This document shows, piece after piece, positions 43,434-53,703 of a DNA stretch of 64,000 bases. Origin of the DNA: an uncultured Verrucomicrobia subdivision 3 bacterium (GTDB taxonomy: Bacteria > Verrucomicrobiota > Verrucomicrobiae > Limisphaerales > UBA11358). Position numbers and translations under genes: made by a program. The stretch covers positions 7,660 to 71,659 of the forward strand of contig CAIXPZ010000149.1 in the NCBI GenBank assembly GCA_903921455.1, in the 5' to 3' direction. The first letter of the stretch is position 1, and every line of letters starts with the position of its first letter. Below the pieces are notes generated by a model, which worked only from the letters and a program-made list of their open reading frames with translations, was not told the origin of the DNA and did no database searches.

Positions 43434-43937
43434 TTATCGCATCAGCTTCATTTGCGCAGGGGTGAGCAGCCACGCGAACAGCGCGCATTTCCCCGACCGG
43501 ATTTTTTCAATTTTCAATTTTGCCAAACCACCCTTTTTCAACGCGAATCCGCCGCCGGCCTGGCCGGTGACGAGGAGCGAAATCAATTCGTTGAGATCGG
43601 GCTCATGGCCGACGAGCAACACATTTTCCGGTGCCGGTTTTAGTCCGCCGATCTTTTGAATCAACTTTTTGGCGCCCCCGCCAGGCTTGAGTTCGTTAGC
43701 AAGGGCGAGGCGTTGCTCCAATTTAAATTCCGCTGTGATGATTTCGGCCGTCTGGCGGGCGCGCACAAGCTGGCTGGAGAGAATGGTGTCGAATCGCAAT
43801 TCCATCGCCCGCATGGCCTTGGCGACGGCGCGCAACTGTCTTCTCCCTTTGCGCGTGATGGGCCTGGCCTCGTCATTGGCAGCATCAAATTCATCGCGTT
43901 CCACCGCAATACCGTGGCGCAGAAGAAACAGGTTCAT
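43434..43937 (-). CDS. sixA: Phosphohistidine phosphatase SixA
   Basis: A 167-residue histidine phosphatase superfamily member: 'MNLFLLRHG' carries the catalytic RHG triad, followed by 'TILSSQLVRARQTAEII' and 'LLVGHEPDL' with the second catalytic His. It removes phosphate from phosphohistidine in signalling proteins. The start at 43935-43937 opens the RHG domain, and an upstream in-frame start 17 codons earlier is not used. It is convergent with the DUF721 gene and divergent from the Ppx/GppA gene (96-base gap). Confidence 0.9.
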   Translation of the reverse strand: MNLFLLRHGIAVERDEFDAANDEARPITRKGRRQLRAVAKAMRAMELRFDTILSSQLVRARQTAEIITAEFKLEQRLALANELKPGGGAKKLIQKIGGLKPAPENVLLVGHEPDLNELISLLVTGQAGGGFALKKGGLAKLKIEKIRSGKCALFAWLLTPAQMKLMR

Positions 43938-44033
43938 GCCGAAACCATACACCGTGCCATGCCGTTTGCAATGTCCGCGAAATGTCACAATTTAGCTTTT
44001 GGTTTAACTGTGAGAATTTTTTAATCTTCTGCA

Positions 44034-44972
44034 ATGCAAACCGCGCGCCGCGCCGTCATTGACGTTGGCACCAATTCGGTCAAGCTGCTCATCGCCGATG
44101 TGGTGGGGGCGGATGTGCGTCCGGTGCATGAGGAAAGCCGACAGACGCGGCTGGGCAAGGGCTTCTACGAAACGCACCAGCTCCAGCCCGAACCCATCGC
44201 TCGCACCGCCGAGGCCGTCTGGGAATTTTCCGAGACCGCCCGTGGCCGCAGCGCGGAATCCATCCGCGTCATCGCCACCAGCGCCGCCCGGGACGCGATT
44301 AACCCACGCGATTTGACGAACGCTATCGAGCGCACCTCTGGTTTGAAGACGGAGATCATCACCGGTGCCCGCGAGGCGGAGTGGGCGTTTCAAGGCGTGG
44401 CGACGGACGCAGAGCTGGCCCGGCATCCATTACTACTGCTCGATGTTGGCGGGGGCAGCACCGAATTCATTCTCGGTCACGGCAAGGAAAAAAGCTTTGC
44501 ACACAGCTTTCCGCTCGGCACGGTGCGATTGCTGGAAAAATTTCCGCACAGTGATCCGCCGACAATCGTGGAATTCACAATCTGCCGCGATTGGGTAAGA
44601 AACCTGTTTCAGGCGGAGGTCTGGCCGTTGCTGGAACCGGCCTTGCTCCACGAAAAAAAAGCCGGTGAAGTCAAACTAGTTGGCACCGGCGGCACGACGA
44701 GCATTCTGGCACGCGTCGAGAAAAAGCTCGACCGTTTCGACCGCGATAAAATCGAGCAGACGGTTTTGACTTTGGAACAAGTTATCGCGCACCGCAAAAA
44801 ACTATGGAGTCTCCCGCTGGCCGAACGTAAGGAAGTCCCCGGCCTGCCGAAACTCCGCGCGGATGTCATTCTCACCGGCGTATTAATTTACGAGGCCGTG
44901 ATGGAGGAATTCGGCTTTCAACAACTGCGGATCAGCACGCGCGGCCTGCGCTTCGCCGCCGTCATGGATTAA
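44034..44972 (+). CDS. Exopolyphosphatase/guanosine pentaphosphate phosphatase (Ppx/GppA family)
   Basis: A 312-residue member of the ASKHA fold phosphatases: 'VIDVGTNSVKLLIADV' (phosphate-binding loop 1), 'IRVIATSAARDAIN', 'LLLDVGGGSTEFILG' (second loop) and 'LPLAERKEVPGLPKLRADVILTG' are all present. It hydrolyses polyphosphate or pppGpp. The short length is that of the Ppx2/GppA type without a C-terminal extension. It is probably part of the same run as the following epimerase and peptidase genes. Confidence 0.9.
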   Translation: MQTARRAVIDVGTNSVKLLIADVVGADVRPVHEESRQTRLGKGFYETHQLQPEPIARTAEAVWEFSETARGRSAESIRVIATSAARDAINPRDLTNAIERTSGLKTEIITGAREAEWAFQGVATDAELARHPLLLLDVGGGSTEFILGHGKEKSFAHSFPLGTVRLLEKFPHSDPPTIVEFTICRDWVRNLFQAEVWPLLEPALLHEKKAGEVKLVGTGGTTSILARVEKKLDRFDRDKIEQTVLTLEQVIAHRKKLWSLPLAERKEVPGLPKLRADVILTGVLIYEAVMEEFGFQQLRISTRGLRFAAVMD

Positions 44973-45016
44973 TTTTTTGCCGACCGGGGCGTTCTCTGTG
45001 ACTCTATGGCGAAACT

Positions 45017-45910
45017 ATGCGCGTCTTGATTGTGGGTTGCGGTTACGTTGGCCTGCCGCTCGGAAAAGAGCTGGCGCGGCTGGGTCATGAAGTTTCCGGC
45101 CTGCGCCGCAGCGCGCTGGCAGAAGCGGAAATGAAAGCGGCCGGCATCATGCCGCTCCACGCGGACATTACGCAGCCGGAGACGCTCACCAAACTTCCGC
45201 GTGATTTTGACTGGGTGGTGAACTGCACCGCTTCTGGAGGCGGCGGCGGGGATGATTACCGGAGAATTTACTATGAGGGCAATCGCAACCTCGTTGCCTG
45301 GCTGGTGGATTCACCGCCAAAGAAATTTGTCTATACCAGCAGCACCAGTGTCTATGGGCAAAACGATGGCGCTCTCGTGACCGAAAAAGAGGCGACCGAG
45401 CCGGATGCACCGACTTCAAAAGTTCTGGTAGAGACGGAAAAATTTCTTTTGGCGGCGGTGGCGGAACACAAGTTCCCCGCCGTCATCTTGCGCGTAGCGG
45501 GAATTTACGGGCCAGGACGCGGGCATTCGTTCAAGGCGTTCTTGCGCGGTGAAGCGCGCATCGAAGGTGACGGCGCCCGGTGGCTAAACATGATTCACCG
45601 CGATGATTTAATCGGTGTCATCATTGCTTTGTTGCACGATGCCCAGCCAGGAGAAATATTCAACGTGGCGGACAACGCGCCGGTGAGCCAGTTGAAGTTT
45701 TTTGAGTGGCTAGCGGCGGAACTGAAACGGCCCATACCCCCAACAGTTCCCGCCGACGCGGAGGTTTGGCGCAAGCGTGGGATGACGAACAAGCGCGTGA
45801 GCAATGCGAAGTTGTGCGCAACCTTGAAATACCAATTTCAATTTCCCGACTTCCGCGCCGGTTACGCGGCGGAGCTGGCAAGGCTGGCGGCGGAAGATTT
45901 TCCAGTTTGA
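45017..45910 (+). CDS. NAD-dependent epimerase/dehydratase-type SDR
   Basis: A 297-residue extended SDR: 'VLIVGCGYVGLPLGKELA' (NAD fold), 'FVYTSSTSVYGQNDGA', a 'SKVLVETEK' segment in place of the classical YxxxK, and 'RVAGIYGPGRGHS' near the substrate site. It resembles YeeZ-like epimerases, some of which are catalytically impaired. The lack of an obvious YxxxK triad should be noted. No pathway partner is adjacent. Substrate unknown. Confidence 0.85.
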   Translation: MRVLIVGCGYVGLPLGKELARLGHEVSGLRRSALAEAEMKAAGIMPLHADITQPETLTKLPRDFDWVVNCTASGGGGGDDYRRIYYEGNRNLVAWLVDSPPKKFVYTSSTSVYGQNDGALVTEKEATEPDAPTSKVLVETEKFLLAAVAEHKFPAVILRVAGIYGPGRGHSFKAFLRGEARIEGDGARWLNMIHRDDLIGVIIALLHDAQPGEIFNVADNAPVSQLKFFEWLAAELKRPIPPTVPADAEVWRKRGMTNKRVSNAKLCATLKYQFQFPDFRAGYAAELARLAAEDFPV

Positions 45911-45940
45911 ATTTTCCCCGCCGTCTGGTTTGTTAGAGAC

Positions 45941-46741
45941 ATGAAGGCATACAAGTCATTTATCTTTGGTGGCGCGCTGGCAATCCTCCTGACGCTGACC
46001 AGCGGCTGCGATACGGTGCCGGTCACCGGGCGGCATCAGTTGAACCTCGTTTCCTCAGGGCAGGAAATGCAACTGGGACTTACGAGTTTCAATGAATTGA
46101 AAAAGACAACGCCCATCAGCCACGACCCGGCGGCCAACGCGCTGGTGCAAAAAGTCGGCAAACGCATCGCGGCGGTCACGAGCAAGGATATGCCGAACGC
46201 ACAGTGGGAGTTTGTGGTCTTTGAAAGCCCGGAGGCGAACGCGTTTTGTTTGCCGGGTGGCAAGGTCGGTGTTTACACCGGTATTTTACCAATCACAAAT
46301 GATGAAGCGGGGCTTGCCACGGTCATCGGTCACGAAGTGTCGCACGCGGTGGCGCGGCACGGTGCGGAGCGGATGAGCGAGGCGATGGTGGAGCAGATGG
46401 GCGGTCAGGTTTTGGGCATGTCTCTTTCCAGTGCCGATCCGCGGATGCAGGCGGCGGCCCAAGTCGCCTACGGTTTGACGACGCAGCTTGGCCGCGAATT
46501 GCCGCACAGCCGCGCGCAGGAGTCGGAGGCGGACCACATCGGTTTGATTTACATGGCGCGTGCCGGCTACGACCCGCAGTCGGCGGTGCTGTTCTGGCAG
46601 CGGTTCATGCAATACAACAATCAGCATGGCGGGAATAGCACGCCGGTCTTTCTACGCACGCATCCGCTGGATGAAACCCGCATCCGGCAATTGCAGACGT
46701 GGATGCCGGAGGCCAAGGCGCAATACACACCTCCGAATTAA
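45941..46741 (+). CDS. M48-family metallopeptidase lipoprotein
   Basis: A 266-residue protein with a lipoprotein signal (ILLTLTSGC, Cys23). The zinc motif is HEVSHAVARHG (HExxH) and the third ligand lies in 'ESEADHIGL'. This is the HtpX/BepA-like group of outer-membrane-facing proteases involved in envelope protein quality control. 'VPVTGRHQLNLVS' after the lipid Cys is a family feature. Its 3' end converges with the glnB gene across a strong hairpin. Confidence 0.92.
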   Translation: MKAYKSFIFGGALAILLTLTSGCDTVPVTGRHQLNLVSSGQEMQLGLTSFNELKKTTPISHDPAANALVQKVGKRIAAVTSKDMPNAQWEFVVFESPEANAFCLPGGKVGVYTGILPITNDEAGLATVIGHEVSHAVARHGAERMSEAMVEQMGGQVLGMSLSSADPRMQAAAQVAYGLTTQLGRELPHSRAQESEADHIGLIYMARAGYDPQSAVLFWQRFMQYNNQHGGNSTPVFLRTHPLDETRIRQLQTWMPEAKAQYTPPN

Positions 46742-46757
46742 GCGGGATAAATATAAA

Positions 46758-46790
46758 AGCGTTGAGGCGGCTATAAACCGCTTCAACGCT
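46758..46790 (-). terminator. Hairpin terminator for the glnB-amt operon
   Basis: AGCGTTGAGGCGG (46758-46770) pairs with CCGCTTCAACGCT (46778-46790) in a 13-bp stem with one G-T pair and a 7-base loop. Read on the minus strand it is followed by TTTTATATTTAT, 22 bases after the glnB stop. It may also end transcription of the M48 gene on the plus strand, though without a T-run there. Confidence 0.75.
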
Positions 46791-46811
46791 GGAAATTTCT
46801 CCGGCGGAAAA

Positions 46812-48568
<1,757 letters not shown>

Positions 48569-48666
48569 GGACGCGAAGTTCAACAAAACAGGGTCGGAGT
48601 GTCAACGCACGTCTTGTGCAAAAGTTGTTCGATTTTGTTCTGGTTCGGGTTTAGCCTTGCCGCCGC

Positions 48667-51282
48667 ATGTCCGCCGAAGCCCAACTCACACCCATGATGG
48701 CGCAGTATCGCCGCATCAAAGGCGAATTGCCAAAGGATGCGCTGCTGCTCTTCCGGCTTGGGGATTTCTACGAGATGTTCTTTGAAGATGCGCAAACCGG
48801 CGCGCAGGTGCTCAACCTCTCGCTCACCGCGCGCAACGGCGTGCCAATGTGCGGCCTGCCGCATCACGCCGCCAATGGTTACATCGCGCGCATTTTGAAG
48901 AGCGGACGCAAAGTGGCCATCTGCGATCAAACCGAGGAGGCGCGCCCGGGGAAATTGGTCAATCGGGAAGTCACGCAAATACTCTCGCCCGGCACGCATT
49001 TCGACGAACGCATGCTGATCGCCGAGCGGAATAATTTTCTCGCGGCGGTTTATCCGAGCGGAAAAATTTTTGGTTTGGCGCTGGTGGATTTGACCACGGG
49101 TGATTTTCTCACAACCGAACTGGAGGACCAAAATGCGCTACTCGCCGAGCTGGAAAGGTTGCGCCCCGCAGAAATCATTTTTCCCACCGAGGCGGTTTTG
49201 CTCCGCGATGTGCTCCGCAGCGCGTTCCAGATATTGAGCGGCTACGACGACTGGACGTTCGCACCGGAAACCGCGTTTTATACGGTCAAGGAGCAGTTCA
49301 AGGTCGCGTCGCTTGACGGCTTCGGCCTGAAGGACAAGACCGCCGCCATCGGTGCGGCTGGCGGCGCGCTGCATTATCTCACGCAAAGCCTGCGGCGCGA
49401 CGTGAAGCACCTCACGCGCATCTCATTTTATCAGCGCAGCGATTTTCTCACGCTGGACTACACGACGCTGCGGCACCTTGAAATTCTCGAACCGCAGCAT
49501 CACGACGCCCCGCGCAACGCCTCGCTTTACGGCGCGCTCAACAAGACCGTCACGCCGATGGGCGCGCGGCTCCTGCGCAACTGGCTCTCGCAACCGCTCG
49601 CCAAGGTGAAAGCGATTCACCAACGGCAGGACGCGGTGGAAACCTTCATCAACAATGCTTTCGGCCTCGACGCCTTCCGCCAGCAGCTGGCGCAGGTGCG
49701 CGACCTCGAACGCACGCTGGGCCGCCTGAGTTCCGGTTCCGGCAATGCCCGCGACCTCGCTGCACTGCGGGCGGCGCTTGAACAAATCCCGGCGCTGAAA
49801 CAAACGCTTTCGTCGGTAGGGCAGAGCTGCCGCTCTGCCTTGTTGAGTGAAGAAGTCGAGGCGGCACAGCAGCACCGCCCTACCTTGATAGAGACATTGA
49901 ATAAACAAGTTTCCGAGTCGCCTGACCTCGTTGAATTGATTTCCCGCGCCATTGTGGACGAGCCGCCGCTGCCCATCAAGGAAGGCGGCATGATCCGCGA
50001 TGGTTTTGACGCCGCGCTCGATGCACTTCGCACCGCGCAGCGCAGCGGCAAAGATTGGATCGCCAAGCTTCAAGCGGATGAAATCACGGCCACCGGCATT
50101 TCCTCGCTCAAAGTCCGGTTCAATTCCGTCTTCGGTTATTACATTGAAGTCACCAGGTCGAATCTCGACAAGGTGCCGCCGCATTATCACCGCAAGCAGA
50201 CCGTGGCGAATGGCGAGCGCTTCATCACGCCGGAGCTGAAGGACATGGAGGGTAAGATTCTCGGCGCGGAAGAGCGCAGCGTGAAGCTGGAATACGAAAT
50301 CTTCCAGCGCGTGCGTGAGGAAGTCTTGGGCCAGTTGCCGAAAATACAGCAGAGCGCTTCCGCACTGGCACAATTGGATGTCCTCGTTTCTTTTGCGGAG
50401 ATCGCGCGGCTGCATAATTATTGCCGCCCGCACGTGGTCGATGAAGGCATGCTGCAAATTCGCGATGGACGCCATCCGGTGCTGGAACAGCAGCTTGTCG
50501 AGGAGCGCTTCGTGCCGAATGACACGGCACTCGCTTCGATTGGTAGGGCTGACCTGCCGGTCAGCCAGGCCGCACAGCCGCACGTCCCTATTACATTTGC
50601 GCAAATCGCTTTGATCACCGGGCCGAATATGGCCGGCAAATCCACCTACATCCGGCAGGTGGCGCTGCTCGTGCTGCTGGCGCACACCGGCAGTTTCGTG
50701 CCGGCGACAGAAGCGAGGATTGATTTGGTCGACCGCATTTTCACGCGCATCGGCGCAAGCGACGATCTGTCGCGCGGACAATCCACGTTCATGGTGGAGA
50801 TGACCGAGACGGCGAACATCCTGAATAACGCCACGGCGCGCAGCCTCATCGTCCTAGACGAAATCGGGCGCGGCACCAGCACCTTCGACGGCCTCTCGCT
50901 CGCGTGGAGCATTGTCGAGCACCTGCATAATCAGGTCGGTGCGAAAACGCTGTTCGCCACGCATTACCACGAGCTGACCGAACTTGCCGTGCGTCTGCCG
51001 CGTATCAAGAATTTCAACGTCGCCGTTCGCGAATGGCATGATCAAATCGTATTCCTCCGTAAAATTGTCGAGGGTGGCACGGACAAGAGCTATGGTATTC
51101 AGGTGGCGCGGCTCGCGGGCGTGCCGAAGGAAGTTTTGGAACGCGCGAAGCAAATTCTCGGCAACCTCGAAGAATCTGAACTGACGCCGGAAGGCAACGT
51201 GCGCCAGCCGCGCAAGCAGCAGGACCGCGAGAAATTAAAATCCCTCGCCCCCGCGCCGCAGATGGATTTGTTCTCGCGCTGA
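48667..51282 (+). CDS. mutS: DNA mismatch repair protein MutS
   Basis: An 871-residue ATPase. The N-terminal mismatch-binding domain holds 'LLFRLGDFYEMFFEDA', with the conserved Phe-x-Glu shortly after. The ATPase has Walker A 'GPNMAGKST', 'DDLSRGQSTFMVEM' and Walker B 'LDEIGRGTSTFDG'. Two palindromic repeat sequences are inserted in frame: at residues about 383-406 (in the lever region) and at about 626-642 (before Walker A). They are translated but absent from typical MutS proteins. The protein is otherwise complete. Confidence 0.95.
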   Translation: MSAEAQLTPMMAQYRRIKGELPKDALLLFRLGDFYEMFFEDAQTGAQVLNLSLTARNGVPMCGLPHHAANGYIARILKSGRKVAICDQTEEARPGKLVNREVTQILSPGTHFDERMLIAERNNFLAAVYPSGKIFGLALVDLTTGDFLTTELEDQNALLAELERLRPAEIIFPTEAVLLRDVLRSAFQILSGYDDWTFAPETAFYTVKEQFKVASLDGFGLKDKTAAIGAAGGALHYLTQSLRRDVKHLTRISFYQRSDFLTLDYTTLRHLEILEPQHHDAPRNASLYGALNKTVTPMGARLLRNWLSQPLAKVKAIHQRQDAVETFINNAFGLDAFRQQLAQVRDLERTLGRLSSGSGNARDLAALRAALEQIPALKQTLSSVGQSCRSALLSEEVEAAQQHRPTLIETLNKQVSESPDLVELISRAIVDEPPLPIKEGGMIRDGFDAALDALRTAQRSGKDWIAKLQADEITATGISSLKVRFNSVFGYYIEVTRSNLDKVPPHYHRKQTVANGERFITPELKDMEGKILGAEERSVKLEYEIFQRVREEVLGQLPKIQQSASALAQLDVLVSFAEIARLHNYCRPHVVDEGMLQIRDGRHPVLEQQLVEERFVPNDTALASIGRADLPVSQAAQPHVPITFAQIALITGPNMAGKSTYIRQVALLVLLAHTGSFVPATEARIDLVDRIFTRIGASDDLSRGQSTFMVEMTETANILNNATARSLIVLDEIGRGTSTFDGLSLAWSIVEHLHNQVGAKTLFATHYHELTELAVRLPRIKNFNVAVREWHDQIVFLRKIVEGGTDKSYGIQVARLAGVPKEVLERAKQILGNLEESELTPEGNVRQPRKQQDREKLKSLAPAPQMDLFSR
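49815..49884 (+). repeat. Palindromic repeat inserted in mutS, copy 1
   Basis: A 70-bp stretch bounded by GGTAGGGC and the inverted CGCCCTACC. Inside is a hairpin GGCAGAG-CTGCCG-CTCTGCC (7-bp stem, 6-base loop). The frame stays open through it. Copy 2 has the same loop but a covarying stem, which marks the two as members of one repeat family. Confidence 0.7.
50542..50592 (+). repeat. Palindromic repeat inserted in mutS, copy 2
   Basis: Begins GGTAGGGC as in copy 1. The hairpin is GGCTGAC-CTGCCG-GTCAGCC, with all four changed stem bases compensated by their partners. Then comes a shared tail resembling GGC.GCACAGC.GCAC.. and CCCTA. It is shorter than copy 1 by about 20 bases and lies just before the Walker A codons. 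Confidence 0.7.
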
Positions 51283-51291
51283 AAGTCTTTG

Positions 51292-52776
51292 ATGAACCTT
51301 TCGCCCACCAAGTTCAGCCGGTTTCTGCAGAAGTTTACCGTGTTGCGTGGCGCTCCGCGGGAGTTGTGGATCATTTACGCCGCCTACATCCTAGAAAATC
51401 TGGCTTATAAGGTCGGCGCGGCGGGGGTGCTGCCGTTGTGGCTGTCGTCGGATCTGGGTTACAATGATGTGCAGGCCGGGGCGATGATTGCAGCATGGTC
51501 GGCGATCATGACGCTGGTCACGGTGATGATCGGTTCACTAACGGATGCGCTGGGGATTCGGCGGACTTTTCTTCTGGGTTTTGTCATCTGTTTGGTGTCA
51601 CGCACTACGATGGCGTTGACCGTGGAGAAATGGATTGTGCTGCCGTTCGGACTTTATTTACAGGCGCTGGGTTTGGCGTTGATGGTGCCGGTGATGATTG
51701 CCGGCGTAAAAAAATATTCCAATGCGGCGCAGCGTTCGGTGGCGTTTTCGCTATATTACGCGCTGATGAATTTCGGCTTTGCCATGGGCGACGGGCTGTT
51801 CGATCGTGTGCGGGGCGCGAACGGGTTGGGCGAACACGGGCATTGGGTGGTGCCGGTGCTGGGAACGGAATTGAGCACCTATCGCGTGCTGATTTTGTTA
51901 AGCGTGATTTTCACCGTGCCGGGTCTCCTGCTGGTGTGGGGCTGGTTGCGCGATGGTGTGGAGATGACGGAGAGCGGCGTGATGATCGCCCCCAAAGCGG
52001 TGGTGGATCAAAGCCGTCCCATGGTGGTCGCGCTGGTGATGAACAGCCGGGAGACGGCGGCGAAAACAATTCACCTTTTCACCGGCCTGTGGCGGCAACC
52101 AGCGTTTTATCGATTTCTCGGGTTCATGACGCTGGTCGTCGGCGTGCGAATGATTTTTTACCAACTGGCCTACACATTTCCAAAATACGGCATTCGCCAG
52201 CTCGGCGACGGCGCCCCCATTGCGCAGATTAGTAGTATGTTGAACTCCATCCTGATCGTCGTGCTGGTGCCGATTTGCGGGGTGCTGACGCAAAGGGTCA
52301 CCGCCTACCGGATGGTTTCGGTCGGCAGTCTGGTGTCGGCGCTGTCCGTGTTTTTCCTAGCGGTGCCCGCGGAATGGTTCCGGCCGCTGGCGAATGGCTG
52401 GCTGGGCCACTTCATCGGTCACCGATGGTTGGGCGTGGATGGCGCGGTGAACCCGCTCTACATTTCCATTTTCCTTTTCATCATCCTGCTCTCGGTGGGC
52501 GAGGCGCTGTGGTCGCCGCGCCTTTACGAATACGCCGCCGCGATTGCGCCGAGAGGGCAGGAGGCGTCCTACATGGCACTGTCGCTGCTGCCGTATTTTC
52601 TGGCAAAGTTTTTTGTGGGCATCCTTTCCGGGAAGCTGCTGGCGGAATTTTGTCCAGCGGATGGTCCGCGGCATCCGGAAACCATGTGGTTTCTCATCGG
52701 GTGCATGGCCCTGGTGACGCCGCTGGGGACGTTTATTTTTCGCAAATATATTCAAGTCCACGAAGAAGGACGCTAG
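51292..52776 (+). CDS. Major facilitator superfamily transporter (POT/peptide-transporter-like)
   Basis: A 494-residue membrane protein with 12 or more hydrophobic segments. 'GSLTDALGIRRTFLLGFVICLVSR' matches the loop 2-3 motif of MFS proteins, and 'AFSLYYALMNFGFAMGDGLFDRVRG' resembles proton-dependent oligopeptide transporters. The ATG at 51292 is used, one codon after a TTG. It is 9 bases after mutS, so the two may share a transcript. Substrate unknown. Confidence 0.82.
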   Translation: MNLSPTKFSRFLQKFTVLRGAPRELWIIYAAYILENLAYKVGAAGVLPLWLSSDLGYNDVQAGAMIAAWSAIMTLVTVMIGSLTDALGIRRTFLLGFVICLVSRTTMALTVEKWIVLPFGLYLQALGLALMVPVMIAGVKKYSNAAQRSVAFSLYYALMNFGFAMGDGLFDRVRGANGLGEHGHWVVPVLGTELSTYRVLILLSVIFTVPGLLLVWGWLRDGVEMTESGVMIAPKAVVDQSRPMVVALVMNSRETAAKTIHLFTGLWRQPAFYRFLGFMTLVVGVRMIFYQLAYTFPKYGIRQLGDGAPIAQISSMLNSILIVVLVPICGVLTQRVTAYRMVSVGSLVSALSVFFLAVPAEWFRPLANGWLGHFIGHRWLGVDGAVNPLYISIFLFIILLSVGEALWSPRLYEYAAAIAPRGQEASYMALSLLPYFLAKFFVGILSGKLLAEFCPADGPRHPETMWFLIGCMALVTPLGTFIFRKYIQVHEEGR

Positions 52777-52794
52777 ACTGGCGGCAAATCATTT

Positions 52795-53703
52795 ATGGAA
52801 ATCAACCTCATTCCCGAAAGACTCCGGCGGCTGGAAATTCCCAGCCGCGTCGAAATCGTAAATGGCCAAGGCGGTCTGCCGCTCGTGAAAATCACCACGC
52901 CGTGGAGCATGGCGGAAATCTACCTGCTGGGCGCGCATGTCGCTGGCTTCCAGAAAAACGGCGAGCCGCCGCTGTTGTTCATGAGTGCCAAAAGTTGGTT
53001 TGCGGACGGCAAACCGATTCGGGGCGGCGTGCCGATCTGTTTCCCGTGGTTTGGTCCGCGCGAAGGTGAACCGGCGCACGGGTTGGCGCGGATTCGGACT
53101 TGGGAGCTTGGGGAAACCTCCGCCGCCTCCGATGGTCGCGTGACCGTGCGGCTGCGGTTGCCCGGCGAATCGCTGAAACCAGAATGGTCGGCGTTGCGCA
53201 CGGTATTTGTCCTCACCGTTGGGGAAACTTTGACGATGGAACTCGTTGCCACCAATGAGTCAGCGGAGAAAACTTTGGTGATCGAGAACTGCCTGCATAC
53301 TTATTTTCAAGTTGGCGATGTGAACGGGGTTATGCTCGCTGGTTTGCAAGGCGCGCCCTTTGATGATTTTGCATTTGGAGCCAATGGTGCGCGGCGGAAT
53401 GGTGACCCTGCCCTGCTTGGCATCACGCAGGAGACCAACCGCGTCTATCCGGATAACACCGCCGCTGTGGAAATTCGCGATGCCAGTCTTAAGCGCGTCA
53501 TCCGCGTTGAAAAATTTAATGCCCAATCCACGGTTGTCTGGAATCCATGGACGACACAAAAAATGCCAGAAGACTGGGGGCAAGCGGATTTTCAGCAGAT
53601 GGTCTGCGTGGAATCCGGCAACGTGAAGCAGAATAAGCTTTCACTCGCGCCGGGCAAAACGGCGGCGCTAAAAGTGGTTATAAGCAGCGCGCCGCTGAAA
53701 TGA
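52795..53703 (+). CDS. Aldose 1-epimerase-like protein (D-hexose-6-phosphate mutarotase type)
   Basis: A 302-residue beta-sandwich protein of the YeaD family: 'PIRGGVPICFPWFGPREGEPAHGLARIRTWELGE' (active-site region), 'ENCLHTYFQVGD' (catalytic His) and 'VVWNPWTTQKMPEDWG' with the conserved acid near the end. It interconverts anomers of hexose 6-phosphate. It is 18 bases after the MFS gene and its stop overlaps the helicase ATG (ATGA). Confidence 0.88.
   Translation: MEINLIPERLRRLEIPSRVEIVNGQGGLPLVKITTPWSMAEIYLLGAHVAGFQKNGEPPLLFMSAKSWFADGKPIRGGVPICFPWFGPREGEPAHGLARIRTWELGETSAASDGRVTVRLRLPGESLKPEWSALRTVFVLTVGETLTMELVATNESAEKTLVIENCLHTYFQVGDVNGVMLAGLQGAPFDDFAFGANGARRNGDPALLGITQETNRVYPDNTAAVEIRDASLKRVIRVEKFNAQSTVVWNPWTTQKMPEDWGQADFQQMVCVESGNVKQNKLSLAPGKTAALKVVISSAPLK

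Noticed and set aside
49423..50781. 452-codon minus-strand frame
   Set aside because: Antisense shadow of mutS, with no recognisable domain.
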